DNA of 51,739 nucleotides from a virus: the IMG/VR virus record IMGVR_UViG_3300020020_000042, positions 1-51,739 of that record; one strand, written 5' to 3'. The translations under genes were made by a program, and so were the position numbers. The notes under the pieces were generated by a model that saw nothing but the letters and a program-made list of their open reading frames with translations, made no database searches and was not told the origin of the DNA. How positions within the stretch are numbered: position 1 is the stretch's first letter; every line of letters begins with the position of its first letter. Of the stretch, positions 28,828-36,677 are shown piece by piece.

Positions 28828-28843
28828 AGTTAAACCCTACATC

Positions 28844-28987
28844 CTAATTCCCGTTTCGCCTAGTGCAGGCGAATGCCAATGCAACGATCAACACAAGGGT
28901 GATCACGCAAATCATACCAGTAAGTTCACTGCGCGTCATACCCTCAAAAACAGGGACCAATGGTGCGCTAGTAGGCTGTACGTTCAT
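28844..28987 (-). CDS. 47-residue membrane protein
   Basis: Polar N-terminus, one helix (MICVITLVLIVALAFACT), basic tail. ATGA overlap with the upstream gene. Confidence 0.58.
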   Translation of the reverse strand: MNVQPTSAPLVPVFEGMTRSELTGMICVITLVLIVALAFACTRRNGN

Positions 28988-29286
28988 GAGTAATACCCAG
29001 GGTTGTCCACGGCCACTCGCACCATAGCTTGATGGTGCGATGTCGTAACGCTAAAGTCAACTCGTGGAATGAACCACGTTTTGTCATCGAGAGCCCATGC
29101 TATTGGTGTTCCACAACTATAAACAACATAGACTGCTCGTTCTATTCCCTTAGCATGACTCTTTGGCATTCTTCCTAGCTCAATCTTACCATGTACTCTA
29201 TGGCCAGTGAGATTTCCTAAGTAAAAATCAGTCTGGCTGTCGATGCCATATTGCAATGCTTTCTTAGAATCAAAACCTAATGCCAT
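28984..29286 (-). CDS. conserved phage protein (TPIAW family)
   Basis: 100 residues. VYSCGTPIAWALDDKTWFIPRVDFSVTTSHHQ follows a pattern repeatedly seen in actinophage hypotheticals (TPIAW...W..P...S.TT..H). Possible DNA- or nucleotide-related role; not established. Confidence 0.68.
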   Translation of the reverse strand: MALGFDSKKALQYGIDSQTDFYLGNLTGHRVHGKIELGRMPKSHAKGIERAVYVVYSCGTPIAWALDDKTWFIPRVDFSVTTSHHQAMVRVAVDNPGYYS

Positions 29287-29352
29287 TATTCCTCCTTAAT
29301 GTTCCACAGCAATGGACAAGCCAAAATAAGGATTGCCCATCACTATGGTACA

Positions 29353-29670
29353 TTAAGCGGCAGTGGTTCGCCGCAGGTTAATCTCATCGATCCAGTAACT
29401 GGTTAGCTTGTTGTATTTGGCCTGTCCTCCGAAGGTGAAAACTCCACTTCCAAAGGCGTTGAAACCATGCGTCCAGCCATTTCTCATGTTCTTACCTGTG
29501 CTCGACTCGAGGGCATCAAGGCCGTTGTCGTAGTCACCATAAAGCTGACCCAGAACGCAGCCGTACACACTGTGCTGTCTAAGTAGGTTCGTGTCTACAT
29601 TCTCATACCAACTAGGGTTTTCTTGGTCCAATAGTCTGGCACCGCGCCCGACAAAATACTTATACAACAA
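29353..29670 (-). CDS. tandem paralogue A
   Basis: 105 residues. Shares with the next three genes the order GARLLD...P.WYENVD, CVLGQLYGDYDNGL, a Gly/His-rich centre (THGFNAFGSG) and a terminal W-x-EI-x-(K/R)RR. The longest of the four, with an extra Gly/Phe-rich insert. Function unknown. Confidence 0.68.
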   Translation of the reverse strand: MLYKYFVGRGARLLDQENPSWYENVDTNLLRQHSVYGCVLGQLYGDYDNGLDALESSTGKNMRNGWTHGFNAFGSGVFTFGGQAKYNKLTSYWIDEINLRRTTAA

Positions 29671-29938
29671 TTTCTTCTCTTCTCTTGTTGATTTCTTCGG
29701 TCCACAGATGAGTCAGAGTGGGCATGGCAACAAACCTGTTTGAACTGAATCCATGTGAAATACCCACCCATAGTTCAAGCTCGCATAGTCCTTTTTCGTA
29801 CGTGCCATAAATCTGACCCAATACGCAACGTGCTCCACTGGACATGTCGAAATCGCGCAAGTCAATGCGCTCATGCCAGCCAGGTGCCTTCTCATCGAGA
29901 AGCGCAATGCCCTTAGCTACTGCCTCGGCGTAATTCAC
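29660..29938 (-). CDS. tandem paralogue B
   Basis: 92 residues from GTG 29938, which overlaps the upstream TGA (GTGA). Same layout: KGIALLDEKAPGWHERIDL, CVLGQIYGTYEKGL, HGF, LWTEEINKRR. Confidence 0.68.
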   Translation of the reverse strand: MNYAEAVAKGIALLDEKAPGWHERIDLRDFDMSSGARCVLGQIYGTYEKGLCELELWVGISHGFSSNRFVAMPTLTHLWTEEINKRREEIVV

Positions 29939-30213
29939 AATGCGGCCTTTCTCTTTGTGATTTCTTTGATCCACAGTGTATGTAGAGTCGAGTATTCATC
30001 GGGGAATATACAAATATCAAATCCGTATTCGCCTCCCCAAATAATACCCAACTCATACAATGCGACATCATCATAGTAATCATAAAGCTGACCTAGTATG
30101 CACTTCTCGGAATTGGCCATGTTCAGGAGTCCAAGATCGATCTCCAGGAACCATCTTGGACGCTTGACGTCCAATAGCTCGGCGCCTTTTGTCACTCTTT
30201 CTGCTATTGTCAT
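29935..30213 (-). CDS. tandem paralogue C
   Basis: 92 residues: KGAELLDVKRPRWFLEIDL, CILGQLYDYYDDVAL, LWIKEITKRK. The most divergent of the four in its centre. Confidence 0.66.
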   Translation of the reverse strand: MTIAERVTKGAELLDVKRPRWFLEIDLGLLNMANSEKCILGQLYDYYDDVALYELGIIWGGEYGFDICIFPDEYSTLHTLWIKEITKRKAAL

Positions 30214-30258
30214 TTATGCTCCCTATTTTGGCATGCTGATTGTTGATTGCTTGATAGA

Positions 30259-30295
30259 TGTCCAAAGTCTAGGTACCAGACCTAGACTAAGGACA
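30259..30295. repeat. two-part hairpin between paralogues
   Basis: TGTCC/GGACA and AGTCTAGGT/ACCTAGACT (30266-30288) form one long interrupted stem between paralogues C and D. Confidence 0.55.
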
Positions 30296-30298
30296 GAA

Positions 30299-30577
30299 TC
30301 AAGAAATGACTCTCTTTGTGATCTCGAATTGCCAGGCATGATGCAAGTCACGCTCGCGTATGCCAATTCCGGGAACAAAACCGTGCTTGACAGCATTTCC
30401 ATCCGTGTCCGTAACTTGAAGGCCAACTTCAAAATCGGCGTATAGTTGACCCAAAATACAGGTCTTAGGGCTCCAGAGGTCTAGTGTGTCGAGGTCGATT
30501 TGGGTCGCCCATCCTGGCAGTTTTTCATCGAGCAGCTTGGCACCGCGCTCAGCGCACTGCATGGTGTAAATGTCCAT
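30299..30577 (-). CDS. tandem paralogue D
   Basis: 92 residues from ATG 30577 (AGGA 6 nt upstream; the start matches the length of its paralogues). RGAKLLDEKLPGWATQIDL, CILGQLYADFEVGL, HGF, AWQFEITKR. Confidence 0.68.
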   Translation of the reverse strand: MDIYTMQCAERGAKLLDEKLPGWATQIDLDTLDLWSPKTCILGQLYADFEVGLQVTDTDGNAVKHGFVPGIGIRERDLHHAWQFEITKRVIS

Positions 30578-30666
30578 TTTATTTCCTCTCCAGCGAAGAG
30601 CCAAATATGCCCACACTCGCTCTTTCCTCGTAATCATGTACGTTTCTCCTATCAATGGTTCCGATT

Positions 30667-30694
30667 GGTGTACATTACCTTTCTAATGTACACC
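30667..30694. terminator. 11-bp perfect hairpin
   Basis: GGTGTACATTA/TAATGTACACC with a 6-nt loop, just downstream of the small gene at 30703. No T run; may separate transcripts. Confidence 0.45.
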
Positions 30695-30702
30695 GTTCGC
30701 AG

Positions 30703-30852
30703 CTATCGATATGACAATTCACGTTGCCATTGGTGCTTTTCCCGGGCGCGCAGAATGCTGCGCAAACCTCGGAAGTTTCCATAGTTGTATTCGTGGCAAC
30801 AGCCAAATCTACATTGCCTTCCTCTATGTTCGTCCACAAGCATACGTGCCAT
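30703..30852 (-). CDS. small Cys/Arg-rich phage protein
   Basis: 49 residues, MARMLVDEHRGRQC...CCHEY...RAREKHQWQRE. Matches a common tiny actinophage family with Cys residues followed by an R-A-x-EK-x-x-W-x-RE helix. GGAG lies 6 nt before the ATG. Preferred over an overlapping ORF at 30675-30857. Confidence 0.66.
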   Translation of the reverse strand: MARMLVDEHRGRQCRFGCCHEYNYGNFRGLRSILRAREKHQWQRELSYR

Positions 30853-30863
30853 GTCAACTCCCG

Positions 30864-31085
30864 TTAGTTTGCAGCGAAATAGTACGATGAATAGCCACTA
30901 ATACACATATAACACGACATTTTAGGCGATTCACCTCTATCTAGGACGCACACTCGTTCTTGTGGTTCGTACGTCACCAGATAGCGACCAGTATCCTTTA
31001 GCTGATTTGCTATCTCATCAGAATAAACCATTTCTGCATAGGTTTTATTCCTCGCCACCCATGCCGGAATCACATGGATTTTCAT
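30864..31085 (-). CDS. hypothetical protein
   Basis: 73 residues from ATG 31085, ATGA-coupled to the upstream gene. Mixed fold with CYMC near the end. Confidence 0.6.
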   Translation of the reverse strand: MKIHVIPAWVARNKTYAEMVYSDEIANQLKDTGRYLVTYEPQERVCVLDRGESPKMSCYMCISGYSSYYFAAN

Positions 31086-31363
31086 ACTGACACCAACTCG
31101 CGGATTTTCTTGTAAACGGCGATCCAACCATAAGCATAATTCCACATCATAATGTGGTTTCCCTGCTCATACATGCCACTGTACCCTATTTGGGGAAGTG
31201 GTAGGATTTGATGACTCTTATCGCCGATTGCTTCAATTGTCCGTTTTAGTGCTGCACGCATGGTCTTGTCGTTCCCGGCCGAATTGCCGGTTGGATACAT
31301 GATCTTGAAAATATCCTTGGCCGCGTCGGCGTTTACCACTCCGACTAACCTCACATACTTCAT
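31082..31363 (-). CDS. hypothetical protein
   Basis: 93 residues (MKYVRLVGVVNADAAKDIFKIM...). Strand-helix N-terminus; Trp/Tyr-rich end. Unrecognised. Confidence 0.6.
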   Translation of the reverse strand: MKYVRLVGVVNADAAKDIFKIMYPTGNSAGNDKTMRAALKRTIEAIGDKSHQILPLPQIGYSGMYEQGNHIMMWNYAYGWIAVYKKIRELVSV

Positions 31364-31394
31364 TTATCCCTCCTGTAATTAAGTTGATCGGAAA

Positions 31395-31414
31395 GCACAG
31401 GTTTTCACCTGTGC
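31395..31414. terminator. 8-bp hairpin with TTTC loop
   Basis: GCACAGGT-TTTC-ACCTGTGC directly upstream of an RBS. The same design (8 bp, TTTC loop) recurs at 33490-33509. Confidence 0.45.
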
Positions 31415-31422
31415 CAACCGAA

Positions 31423-31809
31423 CTACTTAAGCACTAGGGTTGACTCGGCATAGTCATATGCTACGCCCCAAGTCTTGCCTATGTCCTGCTTGCCCTGTGC
31501 CGCAGCGAAATATGCTGCCGCTTCCCGGGTCATCATGTCTGGAAATCTCATCCATAGTTGATTAACCCATTCGGTAGATCCCACATGGCGGGTCTCTGCG
31601 GCCAACGTCAGCGCTACGCCGATCAGACAGCCGGTTTTGCGTCGGTTGTCATTTTCGGGCAGAGGATCGCCTTTTCCGCCGTCACCGGCGCCACTAAACT
31701 CTGTTGGCTCATAGAAACAGCCGCCCTTGACATTGCAATACTGAAAGTCTCGGCCTTGGGTTTCCATGGCCTGCTTGAGCAGTTCACGTGCTCTTTGAAG
31801 GTCAATCAT
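31423..31809 (-). CDS. hypothetical protein
   Basis: 128 residues: helical N-terminus, Cys/Gly-rich middle (YCNVKGGCFYEP, GCLIGVALTLAAE), helical end. The CLIG core recalls the CVLGQ core of the paralogues at 29.3-30.6 kb, but homology is unproven. Confidence 0.62.
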   Translation of the reverse strand: MIDLQRARELLKQAMETQGRDFQYCNVKGGCFYEPTEFSGAGDGGKGDPLPENDNRRKTGCLIGVALTLAAETRHVGSTEWVNQLWMRFPDMMTREAAAYFAAAQGKQDIGKTWGVAYDYAESTLVLK

Positions 31810-31821
31810 TCATATACCTTT

Positions 31822-31974
31822 CTACAGATTTACGAATCCATGACTAGGAACGCCCGAGCCACAGATTTTATTCCCATGTAGATGACAATTGAAAAGTAGA
31901 TCGTCATCGGTTGGATTAAGTGGCAACCATCCTAGGATGGCTAACAACATCCCGATCAAGATACTTTTAGTCAT
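31822..31974 (-). CDS. small exported protein
   Basis: 50 residues: signal-like MTKSILIGMLLAILGWLPL then a domain with two Cys residues (FNCHLHGNKICG). Confidence 0.55.
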   Translation of the reverse strand: MTKSILIGMLLAILGWLPLNPTDDDLLFNCHLHGNKICGSGVPSHGFVNL

Positions 31975-32150
31975 TATGCACCCAATACCTCATCTTGATC
32001 GGGCAATTCCCACCATTCATCATGGAGAGTGCACCAACCAAAATCATCTGAGTAAAATACACTGATATTAGGACAAGCTTCGTGAGCCGTCCAATGTGAC
32101 TCGAATGTAGGTATGTCTGCCCATTTTACATCTTCGCGCTCTACGTACAC
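31974..32150 (-). CDS. small acidic Trp-rich protein
   Basis: 58 residues from GTG 32150 behind GGAGG. Acidic with six Trp residues (WWELPDQDE). Stop and next ATG overlap. Confidence 0.58.
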   Translation of the reverse strand: MYVEREDVKWADIPTFESHWTAHEACPNISVFYSDDFGWCTLHDEWWELPDQDEVLGA

Positions 32151-32168
32151 TTTTCCTCCAATCTAAAG

Positions 32169-32250
32169 AGTAAATGTGCAAGTAAGGCCACAAACCTGAT
32201 TATATGTCCGTTTATGTCAGGCGGTTTGCGGCCAAACTAACTCATTTACT
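32169..32250. ncRNA. long imperfect hairpin
   Basis: AGTAAATG/CATTTACT closes an inner GGCC-A-CAAACC/GGTTTG-C-GGCC stem. It lies between the genes at 31974 and 32246 and includes the latter's stop. Confidence 0.45.
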
Positions 32251-32416
32251 TTCCTTCTACGATTTCATGCAATTGCTCGGTCACGTACTCGACCGCATCG
32301 AATTCACTGAGACCGTGCATTTCCTTGGCCAAAGCCACAAGCCCATCAAAAAGAGTGGCTCTGAATTTGAGCGCGCTCAAGTTCAAAAGAAGGTTGTATG
32401 CGTCCAGTCCAGTCAT
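32246..32416 (-). CDS. small protein paralogous to its neighbour's C-terminus
   Basis: 56 residues; LFDGLVALAKEMHGLSEFDAVEYV aligns with LYDGLVYLAEGVHNIDTEAAKVYV at the end of the upstream gene. ATGA-coupled. Confidence 0.62.
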   Translation of the reverse strand: MTGLDAYNLLLNLSALKFRATLFDGLVALAKEMHGLSEFDAVEYVTEQLHEIVEGK

Positions 32417-32820
32417 TTCTCCTCCACTGACCGAATGTGTTCTAGGTAGTTCTTGACGTAGACTTTTGCGGCCTCGGTATCAATGTTATGTACACCCTCG
32501 GCCAAGTAAACAAGTCCGTCGTAAAGCAAATTGCTATTGTCCCGGTAGTACTCTGCCAAGCGTTCGAAAGCCCCTAGACCCGATAAAGGCAACAGAGGTT
32601 CGGTCGCTGGCTGGAGATCGACAATCTTGCCTGCGCGGCTGATGAACACCTGCACGGGACCTTTCAGGCTTTCGATGTTAGTGACGAAAGACTGATCGCT
32701 ACTGGTGGTAAGTGTACTTGCGTTGTCAAATCCGACTGTGTATCTCGGATTGCCATTGGTACTATTCTTGAGCCTTTTGAGTCGCGTTATCTGCGCCGTG
32801 AAGGCGTATGCCTTTGTCAT
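32413..32820 (-). CDS. conserved phage protein
   Basis: 135 residues from M at 32820 (MTKAYAFTAQITRLKRL). A beta-rich domain (TKAYAF...NGNPRYTVGFDN...VFISRAGKIV) known to me from actinophage hypotheticals, followed by a helical tail shared with the next gene. Confidence 0.65.
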   Translation of the reverse strand: MTKAYAFTAQITRLKRLKNSTNGNPRYTVGFDNASTLTTSSDQSFVTNIESLKGPVQVFISRAGKIVDLQPATEPLLPLSGLGAFERLAEYYRDNSNLLYDGLVYLAEGVHNIDTEAAKVYVKNYLEHIRSVEEK

Positions 32821-32850
32821 TATTGCCCTGCTTTCTGATGTTCCAAGAAG

Positions 32851-32870
32851 ATACACACAAAAGTGTGTAT
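32851..32870. terminator. 8-bp hairpin
   Basis: ATACACAC-AAAA-GTGTGTAT between two genes, ahead of the downstream RBS. Confidence 0.45.
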
Positions 32871-32881
32871 CAACTAAGCCA

Positions 32882-33310
32882 TCAGACAACACGATATTTG
32901 GCGATTTCTCCGGTCAGAGCGCCGACAGCTTCGGCGTGCTCGTCGCGCCAAGTTAGTTGCTCGGGCGTGTAGTCGTCGAAGTAGTCGCTGTCCGTGTCAC
33001 CGGAGGAGAGCGTAAGGAAGTCCAATGCGCATTGCGCTACGTAATCGACCGACTTACCTAATGGCACATTGACTTCCTCATCGAAAAGAGGATCTGTGCC
33101 AAGACTCCAGAACATGATGGCACGCCAAGTCTGAATACCGTCCGAGACGAATTCCGTGTTTTTGATGACCAGAATGCCGACATTGCCGACATTACCTCTG
33201 TCCAGATAGGGCTTTAGTACGTAAAACTCTGCATTTTTCATGTCAATACGCATCCTTTTCCACAATACGTGCTTTGCGATTACTAGATGCATGTGTCCGA
33301 TCCGTTCCAT
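32882..33310 (-). CDS. hypothetical protein
   Basis: 142 residues; N-terminal basic part may be shortened to M24. Beta-rich centre, acidic end (DTDSDYFDDYTPEQL). Overlaps the upstream gene by 28 bp. Confidence 0.62.
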   Translation of the reverse strand: MERIGHMHLVIAKHVLWKRMRIDMKNAEFYVLKPYLDRGNVGNVGILVIKNTEFVSDGIQTWRAIMFWSLGTDPLFDEEVNVPLGKSVDYVAQCALDFLTLSSGDTDSDYFDDYTPEQLTWRDEHAEAVGALTGEIAKYRVV

Positions 33311-33459
33311 GGCATGTCTTTTACTCCCACGATTTCGGCCCAGCCCCCGATTGTTCCCGATGGGCCGGTGATTGCCACCCAGACCTCTGATGGGCTCAGA
33401 ACAATTCCGGCGAGCTTTTCGTCTGTGAGGTCGATTTCAATTGCGATAAGTCGTTTCAT
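33283..33459 (-). CDS. small hypothetical protein
   Basis: 58 residues, MKRLIAIEIDLTDEKLAGIV..., beta-strand first; GGAGG 8 nt upstream of ATG 33459. Confidence 0.6.
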   Translation of the reverse strand: MKRLIAIEIDLTDEKLAGIVLSPSEVWVAITGPSGTIGGWAEIVGVKDMPWNGSDTCI

Positions 33460-33489
33460 CCGATTTTCCTCCTACTAGTGCCCAAGAAA

Positions 33490-33509
33490 GTGCACGTTTT
33501 CACGTGCAC
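33490..33509. terminator. 8-bp hairpin with TTTC loop
   Basis: GTGCACGT-TTTC-ACGTGCAC, same design as 31395-31414. Confidence 0.45.
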
Positions 33510-33520
33510 CAACTAGGTCA

Positions 33521-33727
33521 TTAGTTCGAGTTTTCCCAAGTCGAAATCCTGAATGTGCTACCGACCTTGGCAACTTGAATCCTCAACTTCATACTCTCGA
33601 TGAATACGGATCCCATGCCGTCGTCGGTCCATTGTGATTCATCGCGCCATGGAAGATTAAGCACCCAAGCCAGCTGCTTAGGGTCCAAATCAATCTCAAC
33701 GACACTATTGATTTCGATACCTGGCAT
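33521..33727 (-). CDS. small hypothetical protein
   Basis: 68 residues, MPGIEINSVVEIDLDPKQLAWVL..., beta-rich; resembles in its first half the gene at 33283 (EIDL strand followed by a helix). Good RBS. Confidence 0.6.
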   Translation of the reverse strand: MPGIEINSVVEIDLDPKQLAWVLNLPWRDESQWTDDGMGSVFIESMKLRIQVAKVGSTFRISTWENSN

Positions 33728-33758
33728 TTGTCCTCCTGTTATTTTTCCACTACGTACA

Positions 33759-33971
33759 TTAGTCGGCGAGGGAAAGCCGAAGGTCTTCTAGGTATGGATC
33801 TGTCTTGGGCAACTCGTTGGTTTCAACTTCGATCAATTCATACCCATCTGGGATGTCCAATGCCGTGTGGTAATCACACGTGTACTGGTCAACGTAGGTG
33901 GTGTCTCCATCTGTGCCCACAATCACGCACACGTAGTGCGTGGCGATAAGCTCACACTTCCAACACTGCAT
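33759..33971 (-). CDS. small zinc-binding protein
   Basis: 70 residues from ATG 33971 (AAAGG upstream). MQCWKCELIATHYVCV ... YTCDYH gives two Cys pairs; acidic C-terminus. Confidence 0.6.
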   Translation of the reverse strand: MQCWKCELIATHYVCVIVGTDGDTTYVDQYTCDYHTALDIPDGYELIEVETNELPKTDPYLEDLRLSLAD

Positions 33972-34075
33972 GTCTTTGCCTTTCGCGCTATGTTGGTGTC
34001 GCATTGCGTTTGGTTATGTCCACCAGGGACATCCTGCTGACAACGCCAGCACACATGCGGGTATGGGACCTTCAT
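33923..34075 (-). CDS. small zinc-finger protein
   Basis: 50 residues from ATG 34075 with GAGGGG upstream. PHVCWRCQQDVPGGHNQTQC is the clear zinc site. Overlaps the next gene by 49 bp. Confidence 0.55.
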   Translation of the reverse strand: MKVPYPHVCWRCQQDVPGGHNQTQCDTNIARKAKTCSVGSVSLSPRTTCA

Positions 34076-34129
34076 ACGCACCCCTCTGCTATTTTGCTCT
34101 TCCCTTACCATAACCGTATCACGACTCAG

Positions 34130-34170
34130 GGAATTCCCCAAACTTTGCGATCCTTTATTAAAGATTTTTC
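34130..34170 (-). promoter_or_regulatory. repeated promoter-like element, copy 1
   Basis: GGAATTCC, 10 nt, GCGATCC and an AT-rich TTTATTAA (plus-strand order) shared with 35319, 36142 and 38657. Lies 55 bp upstream of the 34075 start. Confidence 0.55.
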
Positions 34171-34203
34171 CCGGCGAATTTCATCCTAGGAAGGTCATTC
34201 CAA

Positions 34204-34697
34204 AGATCAAACTTCCTCATCTATCATCGATCATCGATGCCTGCTCGTCCTGTCCACTCTAGCTTACACGAGTGTTACCCAGTGTCCAAAATCATTCTTC
34301 GTATTATCTTATATTGCCATTTATCTATGAATAACCTAAGAAATCCCCAAAAACAGACATAGACCAATGTAAGATCCCGACCATGTCTGATCAGGGCTGG
34401 TCCCTTTTTTCCCCCGTATGATCAATCTCAGATAGTGAGACAACAGGTTAGGGTGACCTTAGTTTATATACCCGATAGAAGTCGATGACGGCTCGCTGAA
34501 AGGGCCTCCGATCAGCGCTGGTCCTTTTTTTTCTGTAAGAGCTATATAATGGGTATTTACTATGTAGACTATGTCTGTAGACTATGTTGTTTTGTCGTCA
34601 GACTACTCACACAGACAAAAAAGGATCAGAGCTAACCGGAGGCCCTGTGGTGGTAGGGTTCTGCCTACTCACACATAGAAAAAGGGATCAGGGCTGG
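34204..34697. other. gene-free region with nested inverted repeats and T runs
   Basis: Four copies of a core GATCAG(G/C)GCTGGTCC plus T run: plus strand 34389-34410 and 34510-34532, inverted at 34616-34637 and 34678-34699. The inner pair extends to about 30 bp (starting GGGCCTCCG). The T runs face inward, as terminators would in converging transcription. No gene found. Confidence 0.6.
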
Positions 34698-35186
34698 TCA
34701 AGGTTGCTGAGGACCGAAGCCACGAATGATGTCATCGACTAGGAGTACGAAGCGCTCGTAGTGTGGACCTTGACGCGATCGGCCGTAGAAGTCCTTTCCG
34801 TTGCACGGGATGCCTACGGCGCCTTGACATTGCTCCTTTTTGTAGACGTGACGGCACGGTACCGACAGGATGATCGGGTGCTCGTAGACGCGCTTACGTG
34901 CCTCGTGGTAGGCGGTATCCCGTGGCCGGGGAAGAGTTTGAAGATCAATGAGCCATTGATCAAGTGCGTAGCACCGGCGGCCGATTTCTGGATCTTCACT
35001 GTCCTCGTTGGCCCTGAGTTCGATCATGTTGGTTTCGATCATCCTGGTCAGGACCTTGTGGCCGTATTCGATCTTGATGATGTGCTCGAAACAGCCGGGA
35101 TGGGCCTTGACGTAGTCCCACGCTGCACGCATCCTGCGCCCGTAGGTGCGTGGACTGAGCCGATTACTGGGTTCGTTGGTACCCAT
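34698..35186 (-). CDS. hypothetical protein
   Basis: 162 residues from ATG 35186 (AGAGGT upstream). Basic, helical (RTYGRRMRAAWDYVKAHPG), with two Cys near the C-terminal third. The longest gene in this part. Unrecognised; may bind nucleic acid by charge. Confidence 0.62.
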   Translation of the reverse strand: MGTNEPSNRLSPRTYGRRMRAAWDYVKAHPGCFEHIIKIEYGHKVLTRMIETNMIELRANEDSEDPEIGRRCYALDQWLIDLQTLPRPRDTAYHEARKRVYEHPIILSVPCRHVYKKEQCQGAVGIPCNGKDFYGRSRQGPHYERFVLLVDDIIRGFGPQQP

Positions 35187-35318
35187 ACCTACCTCTCGTA
35201 AAGATCTTGGCTCAGATTGGCTCTGAGCCCGTTCCTCGATTGTACACCCATACACCTGCATATACACACATCCCTTTTTCTGGTGTATAAGAAAGAAATC
35301 TGGACATGTGCAGGTCAG

Positions 35319-35360
35319 GGAATTCCGCGAGTTTCGCGATCCATTTACATATATGTATCG
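35319..35360 (-). promoter_or_regulatory. repeated promoter-like element, copy 2
   Basis: GGAATTCCGCGAGTTTCGCG then ATCCATTTACATATA. Lies about 130 bp upstream of the 35186 start. Confidence 0.55.
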
Positions 35361-35437
35361 TTCGGTCTGCATTCGTCCTATTCTGTCCTAAATGTCCGTT
35401 TTGTCTACCTTGTCTATCTCATCTTAGTAGACAAAGA

Positions 35438-35492
35438 TACCCCTATCGATAATAATCACCTAGAAAACCTAAGTGACTAATCGATAGGGGTA
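35438..35492. terminator. 13-bp perfect inverted repeat
   Basis: TACCCCTATCGAT (35438-35450) and ATCGATAGGGGTA (35480-35492) enclose 29 nt with its own TCAC/GTGA stem. Just downstream of the gene at 35543; probable terminator or processing stem. Confidence 0.5.
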
Positions 35493-35542
35493 ACTTAGAG
35501 TACTAAGCTGATTGTCCGACAAACGGGGTCCCATTCGCAGGC

Positions 35543-35773
35543 TTAAACGATGATCAGCGGCAATTCATTTACATATATGAATTCTACCTGAATGACGGTA
35601 TAGTTGCCTATGTCACCATTGACATTCATACCAGTGAAGTTGCCTCGATTGTCCGGTTCGCCCAGCGCGATGCATTTTGTCTCGGTTGGCGTGTCAAAGA
35701 CCGTTCCGAGCAATATGCCTGTACTGTCCGATTCGTCCGATTCTTGACATTTGCTACAGATGTGCTGTGTCAT
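35543..35773 (-). CDS. small zinc/beta protein
   Basis: 76 residues. CSKCQESD at the start, then a beta-rich domain ending VEFIYVNELPLIIV. DNA here is dense in TGTCCG-type words. Confidence 0.58.
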   Translation of the reverse strand: MTQHICSKCQESDESDSTGILLGTVFDTPTETKCIALGEPDNRGNFTGMNVNGDIGNYTVIQVEFIYVNELPLIIV

Positions 35774-35777
35774 GGTT

Positions 35778-35993
35778 TCACCCCATCCGTCGGTATTGAC
35801 CTTCTTGACCGATGAAGACCCTTCTGCCCTGCCTGTCCCGAAACACCTCGAAGTTGCCTTCTATGGTGGTTCCGGTCGATGTGGACGCTCTGTCCGTTGT
35901 GGCAGGCATGGGTGATTTGAGGTGCCTGCCCTCGGGCAGTATGACCGCTTCGCCCGTTGCGTTCGACATACGCATTAGGTCGTAAAAGTTCAC
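35778..35993 (-). CDS. small hypothetical protein
   Basis: 71 residues, Thr/Gly/Arg-rich, no motif. 4 bp before the next gene. Confidence 0.55.
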   Translation of the reverse strand: MNFYDLMRMSNATGEAVILPEGRHLKSPMPATTDRASTSTGTTIEGNFEVFRDRQGRRVFIGQEGQYRRMG

Positions 35994-36141
35994 TTTGTCC
36001 CCATAACTATACCTATGTCCGAATAGAGGTATGTCTATCTGTATTCATGCATGATCGTGCACCCGTTCCGTCCGATATGTCCGCGTTTACCCGTATGCCC
36101 CATATTCATGATCTTGTATTCTCATATCGACGTATGTCTCT

Positions 36142-36175
36142 GGAATTCCTGAGATTTGCCGATCCATTATATTAA
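36142..36175 (-). promoter_or_regulatory. repeated promoter-like element, copy 3
   Basis: GGAATTCCTGAGATTTGCCG then ATCCATTATATTAAA; minus strand reads TATAAT just before GGATCG. About 150 bp upstream of the 35993 start. Confidence 0.58.
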
Positions 36176-36370
36176 ATATGGATGTATTTGGATTTATCTG
36201 GACATGTGTGACTTGTCTCATTCGTCCGAATTGGGTGTTTGAACCTATTTGTCCCACAAGGTGGCCTATGACTGGGTACGTGCTGTTATGCCCCACAAGT
36301 GGCTTATGCGTGCCATGTCCGAATTGAGCGATTCGAGTTAAATCTAGAGTCTCGTTCCTATTTGCCCGTT

Positions 36371-36664
36371 TTAGCCCATGATCAGGCTTCGCACCAATTG
36401 TCCGTGGTCGACCCACTTGTCCATGATGCGCGTTTCGCCTGCTTCGACCACCTTTACGTAGTTTAGGGCGAAGGCTCCCACGTTGTCCCATTTGTCGTAA
36501 TTGGTCGACCATAGGTTATATGCGTGGGTTAGGACGTATGCACCCAATACGGCGTAATCCCACCGGAATGACATGAATTGGGTGGAGTTGTCCGTTTCAA
36601 CCGCCTTAGTCCACTCTGCGACGAACGTGACGTAGTTGACTGCCTTGACGTAATTGTCCGACAT
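36371..36664 (-). CDS. hypothetical protein
   Basis: 97 residues, helical, aromatic-rich (MSDNYVKAVNYVTFVAEWTKAV...). Unrecognised. 36176-36370 upstream of the stop holds no gene I trust. Confidence 0.6.
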   Translation of the reverse strand: MSDNYVKAVNYVTFVAEWTKAVETDNSTQFMSFRWDYAVLGAYVLTHAYNLWSTNYDKWDNVGAFALNYVKVVEAGETRIMDKWVDHGQLVRSLIMG

Positions 36665-36677
36665 GAGGTGTTTCCTC

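Noticed and set aside
30675-30857. 60-codon ORF
   Set aside because: The overlapping frame at 30703-30852 has a strong RBS and a recognisable phage-protein pattern.
36087-36512. 141-codon minus-strand ORF
   Set aside because: Basic low-complexity shadow overlapping a better gene (36371-36664); no RBS or motif.
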